Notes under the pieces: model-generated
The model's database searches: none
Seen by the model: the letters and a program-made list of their open reading frames with translations, nothing else
What the model was told of the DNA's origin: nothing
In this document: in pieces, positions 21,013 through 32,412 of the stretch
Layout: each line of letters begins with the position of its first letter
Numbering within the stretch: the stretch's first letter is position 1
Program-made: the position numbers and the translations under genes
Assembly: GCA_002989075.1 (NCBI GenBank)
Contig: PSQN01000006.1
Span: 744,001 to 808,000 of the forward strand
DNA from: Arthonia radiata
Taxonomy: Eukaryota > Ascomycota > Arthoniomycetes > Arthoniales > Arthoniaceae
Length of the DNA: 64,000 bases
Direction of reading: 5' to 3'

Positions 21013-24000
21013 ATGGCGACACCACTAGCCTCAGCGCCTCAGCTAGCTCTCCTCTCCCGAACCATCTTCCAGAGCCCTGAGGTTCTTCACATATATCCTC
21101 TTCAGATTCGACATTCTTCTTTCAATGATGTCGCTCTTGTTGGCGAATACTCTGTTGAGATCAAAGAGATCAATCCCATCACCGGCCGCCTGCAGCATGT
21201 CACCTCTCGATCGAATTTTGGCTGTAAGATCCGGGCGGCGGCGGTGTTCGGGAACGCTGTTTTGACTGAAAATCACGACGAACCACCACAACGTAATGGC
21301 ACACATGTTGTCCAAGCCGAGAATGAGCCACCATGGCCACCACAAGGACTTATCATCGTCTTGGAGTCTATGCAAGTCGTTTTCTTGACCTTGAAACGGC
21401 GCCCTGGCTCAGAACAATTTGACTTTCAAGATACATCACTCGCAATACCGGTGAGCCCTCCTAGTGAGGGCGATCAGACATTAGTTGCTACCAAGGCTGT
21501 TGACATGGCGGCTGTGGATCCGAAGAGCCGCGCTTTTGCGACTGCATCGAGGACTGGTCACATATTTTTCTGTGGCTGTAGCCAACAGAATGCCACAAAG
21601 GGCCCATCAGCCGCAGCTGCAGATTTCCGGTGCCTTCTCAAAATTGACATGTTCATCTCAAAGATGGACTTCCTCTTCCCGCCGTTGGGAAAAGACAACA
21701 TGGTTTACCTGCTCTTGGTTGGAAAGGATAGCCGCCGCACAAATATGAAATTGTTCACTTGGGACGATCGGAGTTCCGAGCCACCTGTAGAGCTAAATCT
21801 ATCCATACCTCAGACGTTCTTCAGAAGTATGTTTTGCTCTTTCTAGATTTCCATCCCCGTTCTACTGCTGACCAGAAGACAGGCCATGATATTCCTCAGC
21901 TCCTCATACCGCTCATGCGCCTTCCTGGCGCATTTTTGATCGCCTGCCCCTACAGTGTTGGTATTTACGCTGACACTCATCTCGGTCACCCAACGCAGGT
22001 CTATCTCAAAGCAGCGGATGAGTTCGTTGCGAAAGCCCCGATGCAGGCTCATGCAGGCATATCCCGCGATCAGCCGCTCTGGAAAGCTTGGTGCAGACCT
22101 CCCAGGCGGATTAACGCAAATCCAACCCGAGATGAGCACCTGTATCTTGTACGAGAAGACGGCTGCTTATGTCTCCTTACTGTTGAACGGGATTATTATA
22201 CAACACACTTCGTCGGCATACTCTCGTCCATCATTCAAGTGGCATTCAACCACGATGGCAGAGCTTTGAATGCACCAGACGGCGTCATCTGCTGTGGGTG
22301 TCTATCTGATGGAGGAACGTATCAAGTGAGCTCCCTGAATCGCGCTGCGGATCAGCAGATGTTTCAAACGGGAACACTCTACAACTGGGCGCCTTTCCTA
22401 GACCTTGCGGTAGATCCGGGTTCAGCATCAACATCCACATCAACCTCAACCGCAGAGCCGGCGGAAGCAACTCCATACCACGGCGGTCGCGTAGATTCCT
22501 TGGTCGGCACGTCTGGTCGCGAACCGTATGGCGCTCTCTCACAGCTTCGGTTTGGATGCGAAGCGGTCATTGATGTTCAATGCAACCTTTTCGATCTCGA
22601 TATGGACCGTGAAGTCACTCACCCTTCTCAAGATGCTGTCGAAAAGTTGGACAACGACCTTTCTGAATGGACTGTAGGTTCTCCTACAACACCCACCCGA
22701 GTGTGGGGCTTTGAACTCGGCCACGGTGGAAGAGCCGCGCTTGTGTCTTCTCCGAGTCAGTCGATGCTTGTAGCGGTCAATTCGGACGCGCACACGAGTG
22801 AGCTTTCACACCAGCAATGTGGTAATGAGACCCTGGCGGCTCGTCAGGTGAGGAATTTAACCCAGAACGCGTGTGATAACGTACACATGATCGTTCAAGT
22901 GGAGGCACAAGACGTTCGGATGATCAGTTTCGATGTACAAGAACTGTCCGTCGAGCTTGGTACATCTGTCGCTCTGCCCGAATCTATCATTGTTGCTGCA
23001 ATCAGCCCTGACTGCAAGATCATCTTGGCGATTAGCAAGCACAACCTAGCTATAGCTAGTATAGCAGGGTCAATCGAAGAAGGTAGCGTGGACTTGCAAG
23101 GCCCTGACGACGTATCGCCTTTCAAGTACACGGCGACATGCGCGACCATCTTTCGTGTTGCGAGCGACACCGAACAAGACCTCAATGGTCGTCAAGAGCA
23201 ACCTGAGTTTGGACAATATGTCGCAGCAATAGGCACCGCAGAAGGCCAAGTTCTATTCTTTGACGTAGGCGACGTTACTACACCGAGGTCGGTTGCAGCC
23301 ATGGACCTGTCTACGCTGTCAAACATACCTGGTTCGGTATGCAATTCTATCGCCGCGTCTGCATATTCACAGCTGCATAGCATCGTGCTTACCTGTGGCT
23401 TGCGCTCTGGGTCATTGGTGGCGCTTGAAGTCACCTTTGCTGAGTCCAGCGTCAGTTTCCGACAATGCTACTGCTTTATGCTTGGTAACAGCAGTGTCGA
23501 GGTCTCTATTGACAACAGGGCGTCTTTCGGATTCCTTGCCTCTTGCGACGAGACAGTTATGCGCATTGACTTTAGCTTGTCGTTGCACGCGCCTGCCATT
23601 AATTACATCTGGTTCACCGACCCTCAAAATCGGTCTGAGAGCATTCCAGTGACCTCTCTTTCGTCACCAGTTCAGCATAACGAGGAAGACGATACACACC
23701 TGGTTGCGATATCATCAGGTGCAGTTCTGTTCAGCAGCTGGGAGTCTTGCCCAAAGCCGCTCCCTTTACGTCTGCCTGTGCTGGGTACGCCAAATCGGGT
23801 GCTCTATTCCCTTGTTCACAGATGCTTCTTCGTGGCTTCGAATACTACGTATACGCACGGCGCGACCCGATACATCGCCTCTCAAATCATGGCCATAACT
23901 AAAAATGCTCGACATTACAAAAAATCACGATTACTATTCACTTGTCTGCCTGGTCAAAGCATTAGGTGCCTGCTTGAGTGGATCTATCACCGCGATGAGA

Positions 24001-25139
24001 AGACGTACATGTCCTTAGTAGTAGCGACGGCTGACAAGAAGCGAATGGACGTCGAGGGTGGCTCTATTAAGCTTTTCAGAGTCGGCAAGGACGAGAACCA
24101 AGAGGTAATCTTGCAGGAAAGGAAAGATTTCGATGAGGGAGCGCCTGTGTCTGCGATCTGCCAACTCGACAACGAGACTCTACTCTACTGCAGCGGCTCC
24201 AAGATCAAGAAGAAAACCATACCGCTCAATGGGGAGAGGTAAGATACAAGTTTTCATACCCCACAGCCTACAAGTTCACTGACTTTGCTTCGCAGCAGTC
24301 GAACAGTGGAGCTATCACTCCAGCATGAAGCGGATGGCGCTCAACACATCAGTGCCCATGGCGCCTCTGTCAGGATCACATTCGTAAGAGGTTCTGTCAG
24401 AGTCTACCATCTCGTCAACGATAATTTGCAACTTGTTGCAAGCGACGATAAACAGCGTCTTGGCTTGTCACACACGCCACTTACCGACCATAGCCTTCTC
24501 TTGGCGACCGACAAGCAGACGTCAGTGATCGGTCTTCGCCTTCCCGCTGATGATCATGAGGGAACAATGTCGCCTCCTCTGTTTGAAGCGAAGCTGCCGG
24601 TTTCCATCACGCGCATTTGTCGTGCCAACGTTCGGCCACCTTGGAAGCGTCGCAAGGCAGCAATAGTATGTGAGCGTGACCTGCTTGGTACATCACCCAA
24701 CGGATCCCTGTGGATGTTCAACGTTCTTCGGCTGCACGCCTTCATGCTGCTGCGATTCGTGCAAAACATGTGTATGCGCAACAAAGAGCTGTGTTGTCAT
24801 GCGTCGCGGGCAGTCAGCGAACTCATGCACATCGAGCCAGACAACACACAACCCGAGGACCGCCATGTCGATGGTGACATCCTTGCCAGACTCATTGAGC
24901 ACCCCGACGCTGAAGGACTCCTGGATCAGATGCTGGATACCGAGCCGCAGAATGCACAGTCAAGCGGAAGAGCCGTCGACTTTGCCTCTGCTGCCCAGAG
25001 ACGCGCTCGGTTTGTGGAGCTGCTCGAAGAGATGATCGCAGAGGATGTCACTCGGGATAGTCGCTTTGTGGAGAACAATCCTACTGCCACGGCTAAGGTG
25101 ATCGAGATTGTTCGTGCTGCTGTGGAGAGCCCGTACTAG
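21013..25139 (+). CDS. MMS1/DDB1/CPSF-A-type triple beta-propeller protein
   Basis: Three exons (21013-21826, 21883-24238, 24296-25139) with introns of 56 and 57 nt encode 1337 residues. The N-terminus (SRTIFQSPEVLHIYPLQIRH ... LVGEYSVEIKEINPITG) and the C-terminal helical tail (ENNPTATAKVIEIVRAAV) fit the fungal MMS1 N-terminal/CPSF-A family, related to DDB1, Rse1 and Cft1. Family members are scaffolds of beta-propellers in cullin ubiquitin ligases, mRNA 3' processing or splicing. Which role applies here is not decidable from sequence, but length and divergence favour an Mms1/DDB1-like adaptor rather than Rse1 or Cft1. The last acceptor is a CAGCAG tandem, so isoforms differing by one serine are possible. 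Confidence 0.75.
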
Positions 25140-25474
25140 GGAGGGATTGACAAGGGAGCTGGAGCACAGGAGGCATTCGTTCAAGATGGTGTTGAGATAC
25201 CCAGACCATTCGCTGCTTCCTATTACATTACGATTCGAACGACTATGCTATGTCTGTATTTGCCAGCACGTCGACAATGTCGTAAACGTAGACTCTCTAC
25301 TTACAAATCATCCGAAGCAGCTTTGATCATTCGAGAATTGAAAGAAAATGACTTCATTTCAGGGTCATACAGACCCTAAGCTGTTGAATTTCGCCAAGCC
25401 TTATACACGGGCGTCCAAGGGATTACTTTAACATCAGCGGATCGACTTCCTGCTTAGCAATCAGGCCGCCCACG
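25140..25474. other. Short intergenic region
   Basis: 335 bp between two + strand genes, holding the 3' end of the beta-propeller gene and the promoter of the Yip5-like gene. I see nothing else in it. Confidence 0.45.
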
Positions 25475-26633
25475 ATGTCGAACCGGGGGTACGACGTCGT
25501 TGTCGACGTCGATGAAGAAGTGCCGTATTTCCTTCACAATCACTGAGTACCTTCGCTAACGATCGTAGGGCGATCTCGGTCATACCGACCTCCAAGAAGA
25601 CAACCTCGAGTTCCACTCATCCAGTACATCCACCTCATGCTAGGAGAAGTACACGACTCCACACTGACGCCATGATCCAGACTTCGACTCCACAGCCTCA
25701 AAGTCCGTACCTACAAATGGGCATATCGGCAGCAGTCATAAGCGTACCACATCCTCATCGTCTGCTCTCCAGTCCAAGAAATACCTGTGGTCTATTTCCT
25801 TCTACGCCCAATTCTTCGATGTCGACACCAACGATGTGCTGAGACGTTGCGCCGCTGCCGTGTTCCCGCGGAGCAATTTCCTCGATGTGCTTGAAGGCAA
25901 CCCCGATCTCTACGGCCCGTTCTGGATCGCGACAACCGTGGTCGTGATATTGTTCTTGACGGGTACGATGAGCAAGAGCCTCGCAGGCAAGAACTTGGCG
26001 CATGCGGGGTATGACTTCAAGCTTCTGAGCGGTATGTGGTCACCTTCGAAACATGATGTTTGAGCGGAGGGGCCTGCGGCTGCTACATCCTGTATCGCCT
26101 CGGACTAATGCTCTACCCATATAGGTGCCGCCGGCCTCGTCTACGGCTACACCGCCGTGATTCCCTCCCTCCTCTGGGCCGCGCTCAAATACTCAGGCTC
26201 CGAAGCCGCCTCCCTCCTCGAGACGCTCTCCCTGTACGGCTACGCGAACATTATCTGGGTACCCGTCGCACTCATATCCTGGTCCAACATTTCCATCCTC
26301 AACTACATTTTCGTCGGCATCGGCTTTGCCCTTTCCTGCCTCTTTCTTGTGCGGAACCTATACCCCGTAATATCAAGCACGCCCAAGCAACGGGCGAAGA
26401 TCCTGTTGGTGGTGGTTGTGGTATTACACTTTGGCCTGGCGGTAGCAATCAAGTTCCTGTTCTTTGCGAATGGCAGTTTGGCGAATAAGCAGAAGGGTGG
26501 GAAGGACGGGGGTTTGCCCGCGAACGGTGGCGAGAAGAAGAAGGGCGATGATACGGATACGGACGGTGACGGTGACAAGCAGGCCATGCTGTTGATGGCA
26601 AGGATGGCTGAGGGTGCGGTAAGGATGCTGTAA
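25475..26633 (+). CDS. YIP5: Yip1-family Golgi membrane protein (Yip5/YIPF1-2 type)
   Basis: Four exons (25475-25519, 25569-25623, 25681-26031, 26125-26633) give 319 residues. The cytosolic N-terminus reads VDVDEEGDLGHTDLQEDNLE across the first junction. It is followed by the YIPF signature SISFYAQFFDVDTNDVLRR and ...NPDLYGPFWIATT, then about five membrane spans (WIATTVVVILFLTG, GLVYGYTAVIPSLLWAA, YGYANIIWVPVALISW, YIFVGIGFALSCLFL, ILLVVVVVLHFGLAVAIKF). Yip-family proteins bind Rab GTPases and act in Golgi/ER membrane traffic. The charged tail after the last span (KGGKDGGLPANGGEKKKGDD) is low-complexity. The first intron's donor reads GTGCCG, a weak site; frame and N-terminal conservation support it. 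Assignment to Yip5 rather than another Yip paralog rests on the FFDVDT motif. Confidence 0.87.
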
Positions 26634-26973
26634 CGTTCAGGGAAGCGCTGACGCTTTGATACGAGTCTGTTTTAATGATCAGCGGCAAGACAGCAGCATG
26701 TACGATACGTGGGATTGTATGAAATGCAGCGGCGAAGATAACACGCAAGCGCGTGAGAAGATGCTCCAGGAAATATTTTCGAATCATCTCATGCTAAGAG
26801 ACACTTATCAGAAATGATGATCTTCTCGATCCCAACAGGAGCCACTTACCCTCCCCTTACTTTCGGTTCTGATTGCCTCACTTGGATGCACACTTGTTTG
26901 CCTTGGTGCTAAGTCAATCTCCCACAGAGATTTTTATCGCTCTCTCTTCGACTTCACAAGCAGCCACTCCACC
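26634..26973. other. Short intergenic region
   Basis: 340 bp between two + strand genes; the last part is pyrimidine-rich and presumably the F-box gene leader. Nothing else is recognised. Confidence 0.45.
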
Positions 26974-28899
26974 ATGTCGTCCATGCCTGCCATGGACAAC
27001 GGCGGCAGCACGCCGGTGCTTGCGGCCTCGACTGAACCTATAGCGCTCCACGACGCCCAATTGAGTGGGCTCCCTAACGAGCTACTTGTCAAAATCTTCG
27101 AAGAACAGTTTACCATCGACGATGCCTTGCATCTGGGCTTCGCGTGCAAGCGCTTCTACGACGTGCTTGATGAGAACCGGCTGAGAGTCATGAAGGAGGT
27201 GATCGTAGGTCTCCTCCGTGCTTGTTCACACGAGTCCCTTTCTAGCGCTAATTATGCCCGGCAGATGGGCTCTGCGGTCTATAGAGATGATGTACTGCTT
27301 TGTCGCTTCATTGATGCTTTCTCACCCTGGGCTGCAAGCCACATGGCTGAACCGATCTTATGGGAGCACACAATCGCTTTGCCTGATCATCCTACGGTAG
27401 CGGACTTTGCGATGCAAGTGGAGGAGTTGTACGATGGATATGAGGTACGTGATGTTCGCTGTACGTTGGGTATTTGCTGACAAGCTTGCTATAGGGCCCG
27501 CTTGCGCCTTCAGACGAGCAAGTCTGGGACATTGTCACGCGCTGGCACGCTCTCAAGGAATTCGCGAAGTTGTACAAAGACCCGAATATTCACGCGTCGT
27601 TTCGAACATCCAATGTACGTGGGGTCTTATTCCTCTCAAACCTGACAGGGATGGTCACTAGTCGCACTGAATGCAACTTCATGCGGTATCTGCCCATACT
27701 GACCAACTCATGTTAGGTCAACAACCTCGAATCGTTGTTCGACATCACCGCCCTCTCCGATGCCCAACGAAGCGAATACCAGCGCGAATACCACCACTCT
27801 TGTGCAGTCTGTGTGCCAGAACACAAGCGCTGGAAACACTCGTCCGAGTCCGCAGCATGTGTTCATCGCAACAGTCAGATATGCCAACACGATATCGGCA
27901 CAGACCTGAAGTATACTCTTGAACGAGCCATGCCCGGTTTGAAGCGCGACGACTTTCCTTACTATCGCAGCCACATGGCCATCACACGATACTGGGTGGT
28001 CGCAGAGTCTGCACGCTACCTAAAGATCTGCCGTGCCACGGACGACGACCCCGAGGCAGAAGCCAAAATGTGGCTCAACACAGTCTTCTACCGACGTGGT
28101 CTCACGGTTCAACAGACTATGGACATCGCTGAGATGTGTGGCTTTATACAAGCGTTCCTACTCAGTCACGCGCAATTTGCCAACCTTAGACATTGGGATG
28201 AGTGGAGCATGGACTTCGAGCGCGAGATTTATCAGGTGCGTTTGGTCATTAATGTCGGACTTCTTGCGGCGAGCACAATAGATGAGGCTTACTTGGGGCG
28301 ATACAAAAGAGAATGAAAGCTAATGTATGTGACTCTAGGATCAGGGCTCTTTTGAGCCTGACGACAACGAGGATAGGTTCTCATTTACGTCAACGGCTCG
28401 TCTGTGCGTCATGCCAGGCGACATCTTCGAGTTGATATCCGTCGGCGAAAATGGCGTCCACGCGTCTAAACGGTCGCTTACTTGGCCCAACACTCGGAAA
28501 GCCGCCTATCTACGTTTGCGAGGCGTCTATTACGATCCGGACTTTCTCAGCCGCACGTTTGAGAACGAGTGCACCGGCAAGTACACGGAGGTCCTAGCTA
28601 ACTACTGCGACTGGGTCTCACACCTGGGGTGGATTTTGGAAGAGTGCGTCCCAACGAGCCACATCCCAGTCCGCCGTTTGTGGAACGATTATGCGGCTCG
28701 CCACTGGAGCCGTATGTTGCGTGGTCGTGTGCTTGCTATCTCGGACGATTACACCGAAGCAATGCCCTATCTCATTCAGAACGCACTCTTGGGTGGACAC
28801 AACTTCACAGCGCCTAGCGGAGCAGAGATATTGACTCAACTTGGTAAGGTACAGCGACGGTCCAGAGCAGCTCAGAAGCAGATGGAAAGAAAGCGATGA
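26974..28899 (+). CDS. F-box protein, tandem paralog A
   Basis: Four exons (26974-27444, 27495-27614, 27717-28235, 28339-28899) joined in phase 0 by introns of 50, 102 and 103 nt give 556 residues. An F-box lies at about residues 30-72 (LSGLPNELLVKIFEEQFTID ... FACKRFYDVL), which normally docks on Skp1 in SCF ubiquitin ligases. The remainder is a fungal substrate-side region of unknown fold containing a CAVC motif before PEHKRW and a conserved C-terminal block (RRLWNDYAARHWSRMLRG ... LIQNALLGG). The gene directly downstream is a paralog with the same block order. The tail QRRSRAAQKQMERKR is basic. Function and substrate are unknown. Confidence 0.82.
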
Positions 28900-29278
28900 T
28901 GATGAAGCAAGGTGCACTTTCGAGGACAAGGGACGCTACAATTGCGATGGCGCTTTGGTAAAGCTCGAATAGGATTTATAGAAAGCCGGAGCAAACATTC
29001 CTGAGGTCGTGCATAAAAAAATGCCCGTCTTTTCAAGTGGCACAATGGACTGTCCGTGGCATTGAGCTTTACATGCGTTCCAGAAACAGTAGGCCTGAGG
29101 TCATCACTTCATACGTCGGTGGATACGGGATCATACACGAAGCTGATGTCCGCCTCACGACCGAAGCCTCACCTCGTCAAGAAATGAGATAATTTTAGGG
29201 TTAAGGGCTCAGCAAACCTACTCAAACATCCAAAGGGTCGCGACTCTTAAGTTCAGCACTCCATACCCGTCATCCAAA
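28900..29278. other. Spacer between the tandem F-box genes
   Basis: 379 bp separating the paralogs. It contains the 3' flank of copy A and the promoter of copy B; no duplicated flanking sequence is apparent by eye, so the duplication is not recent. Nothing else seen. Confidence 0.4.
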
Positions 29279-31069
29279 ATGGATGACTGCGCTGCCTTGG
29301 TCCTGTCGTCTGGAGACATCGAGCTGCAGAGCCCCATCGAGAAGCTGCCAAGCGAGCTCCTTCTCAACATATTCGAACATTCGTTCGATATTGATGACTG
29401 CGTTCAGCTCGGTCTCAGCTGCAAGCGTCTTTATGCATTGCTGGAAGATAGACGCATGCATCTGATGAGACACATCGTCGTGAGCCTACACCGTCACAAG
29501 CTATTCCAGATATCAAGGTTGACTCTGTTGCAGACGCACTCATGGATCCATCGCGACGATGTCGCCCTGACTCGATTTCTCTTCGCCAATGGCCGATTTG
29601 CAGCTCAGCATCTCAACACCCCGCTCACCGGCGCGGGCATACACCCTGATGTACTTCCCTCTGTGGCTTCTGCGTGGGAGCTAATGCGCGGCATGCATCC
29701 CTGCGAGAACCCCCGTCTTTCTGATGCTGAAGTCATGGATATCGTCGTGCGATGGGAAGCTCTCAAAGTCTTCAAGGAACTGTACACAACTTCCACGGAG
29801 CGCTACCGTAGCAACCCAGTCAAAGCTTTAGAAGCAAATCATCATGTTGGGATGCGAATCGACGAAACGGAGCTTGCAAAATGGCGTGACAATTATCGCA
29901 AGTCGTGCTTCATGTGCGTCCCCTGCGATCAGCGATGGACATGCTTGGTATGTCTCAGAGCCTCCTCGCATTCCATTCTGTTGCTCGTCAAATGCTGCCA
30001 GGCAGCTAGCGCGCCCGCGTTGTCTCGAAATGTTTTGTTTGAAACAATCAATCAACCTCAAAAGGTGCTGTGCTGACATTTGTTTTTAGGTACCTGCGGT
30101 TGAACCGGAGCTGCGGCTTGGATGTGCTCATGATATGGACGAGGTCCGCTTGACCTACCACCGAGCCTCAGTAGCGTACGCGGCGTACAGATTGCCCTAT
30201 TCGCGCTTCTATCAAGCTCTCGCCCGCTCTTGGATGACCCAGGAGATCGGCCGCTACTATAAGTGTTCTAGGGGCACGGCTGAAGAGAAGAGCAACCTGA
30301 TGGGGTATATTCATGGAGAATGCCGGACTGACCTCACAGTTCAAGATGTGCTCGATGTAGCCGAAGTCAGTGACTTCATCCGTTCCTACTCGCTCATGGA
30401 TGCGGAGTTCGTTAAAGGTGGGAACTGGAAGCAGCGGACCATGCACGGCGAAGCAGACTGGTTTCATGGCCAGGGGTACAACGGCGACCATTCTGAGGTT
30501 CACTTCTTGGACCAAGTTTCGACACACCTGAACCCCATAGATATACTCGAGCTGCTCACGTTGAAGCCAGCCAATGACGCTGGTGATGGGCTCACGTTCT
30601 GCCATTGCGAGTGGCCACAGGAAAAGAAAGCGGCATTCTTGCGTCGCCGTGGCATGTTCCTTGACGATGTGTAAGTGTATAATTCAGACCCAATAGAGAG
30701 CGTATTGCGTTAATGAAATTAAGCATGCTCAGGGACATTGTGACGACGGATGGCGGATGGTGCGCCATTCAGGTCCACTACGACGCTTGCGACTGGACTC
30801 TGCAGGCTGAACGTGTGCTTGAAGCTTACTTACCTGTTCATCACATCACCGTTCGCTGGCTTTGGAACGACTACGCTTCCCGCCACTGGAACGAGCATAT
30901 CCGTGGCCATGTCTTGCTTCGTGCGCCCACTGATCCGGCCTGCCTGGCTTGGTTGCTTCAGAACTCGTTGTTGGGAGGAGACGCGACAGCCCCACTCTCT
31001 GACCACGAGATATCTCACCGCTTTCAGGAGCACCTTCATCCAGAACTGATGGACCTCGTCGTGTATTGA
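29279..31069 (+). CDS. F-box protein, tandem paralog B
   Basis: Three exons (29279-29947, 30090-30670, 30724-31069) with introns of 142 and 53 nt give 531 residues. The F-box is at about residues 20-60 (IEKLPSELLLNIFEHSFDID ... LSCKRLYALL). The downstream region aligns block by block with paralog A: CFMC before VPCDQRW, the stretch CAHDMDEVRLTY, VRWLWNDYASRHWNEHIRG and LLQNSLLGG. The second acceptor could be at 30723 or nine bases later at 30732; both keep the frame. None of its introns coincides in position with those of copy A (see findings). Likely an SCF adaptor; substrate unknown. Confidence 0.8.
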
Positions 31070-31830
31070 GAGAACTTTACAAGCGCCTATCGAGCTTCTG
31101 ACAGCCATGCGGGCGGAAGGGCGCAGCAACCCGAAGTCGCCTGATTCTGACTACTCTAAGCTTCGCGCCAGAGTCCATTGCATGATGTTGGCGCGGTCTA
31201 TTCACCAGCAGCAAAGCCTACACATGTACCAAGAGCGCTCGTGGGATTAGGAAATGTCCGCTACGCCGGCTCTTCAGCTTTCACAACGTCAGTCTGAGAG
31301 CAGAAGCACCTCAACGCAGCCGCTCAATAGTGTAGGATGTAAAGGTTGTTCTACGCCGTCCTGCTATCTGTCGCTGAGTGAAAGACGCAAGTCTGTAGTA
31401 TCTACAATTCGGATAACACACTCTTTCCTCTCCTCCCAATACGCATCTCCTTGTCCTTGATGTCCAGTCGAAAGTCGAAACACCAGTGCGCACCCTTGAG
31501 TCTCGTTCATCTTGATAAGCACGAATGTAGGTGGGACCATAGTCCATGCGAGCACCCGTACGCGAACGCTCCATTGGACGCCTCACGTCAGGCAAACGCA
31601 GACGCCGCAGGCAAACACTCTTTCAGCCTCCGTTTTCCTGAAGCTTCCTTGCTCTGTTCTCTCATCTTCTACCACCTCGTTGACTCACGTCTTCGCGAAA
31701 GCTCTTTGATCACACCTTTCTGGACTGCAGTTACACATCTCGCCACAGCCACGCCACCAAACTTTCGACCCTTTCTCAAAACACGCAACCCCAAGTCTCT
31801 TCATCGAACCCAACAATCATCAACCTCGCA
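31070..31830. other. Intergenic region, nothing supported
   Basis: 760 bp; the last ~150 bp before the start codon at 31831 are CT- and CA-rich, as in leaders of strongly expressed fungal genes. Short open frames on both strands are unsupported. Confidence 0.4.
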
Positions 31831-32211
31831 ATGAAACTATCCACGCTCCTCCTTCCGGCACTGGCAGCTCTGTGCCCTCAGGTCGCTGAGGCGGGACCAG
31901 CTGCTTACGGTAAGTTTGCCACCCTCTCCCACCACCATCTCCCACCACCTTCTCACCTGAAGACATTCTTACACATCCAGGAATCTGCCAAGCCGGCTGC
32001 GCCAGCGTCGTGACCGCGTGCTACGCCGCCGGCGGGTGCACATGGGGCGCCACCCTGGGCGCGACGGCGCCCGCGTAAGTTTTGGCTTACCAGTTGAGTC
32101 TCAAGACACGGAGATAGTTGACGAGCGAGCAGGACCATCGTGGGTTGCAATGCTGCGTTTGGGACCTGTCAGGCTGCTTGTGCGGCGATCTTGCTTGCGC
32201 CCACGCCCTGA
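31831..32211 (+). CDS. Small cysteine-rich secreted protein (AGPAAYG family)
   Basis: Three exons (31831-31909, 31981-32074, 32133-32211) separated by introns of 71 and 58 nt encode only 83 residues. A signal peptide of about 21 residues (MKLSTLLLPALAALCPQVAEA) precedes mature GPAAYGICQAGCASVVTACY ... IVGCNAAFGTCQAACAA ... APTP. This is a small family common in fungi, often annotated as zygote-specific-like protein; its function is unknown to me. The two ICQAGC/TCQAAC half-repeats suggest an internally duplicated disulfide fold. Seven cysteines remain in the mature part; an additional one in AGGCTWGA makes the count odd, compared with the six I would expect. The splice frames and the family-typical APTP end support the model. 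Confidence 0.82.
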
Positions 32212-32412
32212 GATACTTATGGGATTGTGACTGGCCGCAACACCCGTCCAAATCTTCACGGAGGCTGAAGAGGGTGGCCAGGGACATGCGCCAGGCGACA
32301 ATGATGGTTTGAGATGTGGCGGATCGATTCTGTAGTCTGTACAAACAGCGTTGAGCCACTGCGTGTCGCATGCAACTAGCGTACAAACCCCAAATATCTT
32401 ATACATCCCACA

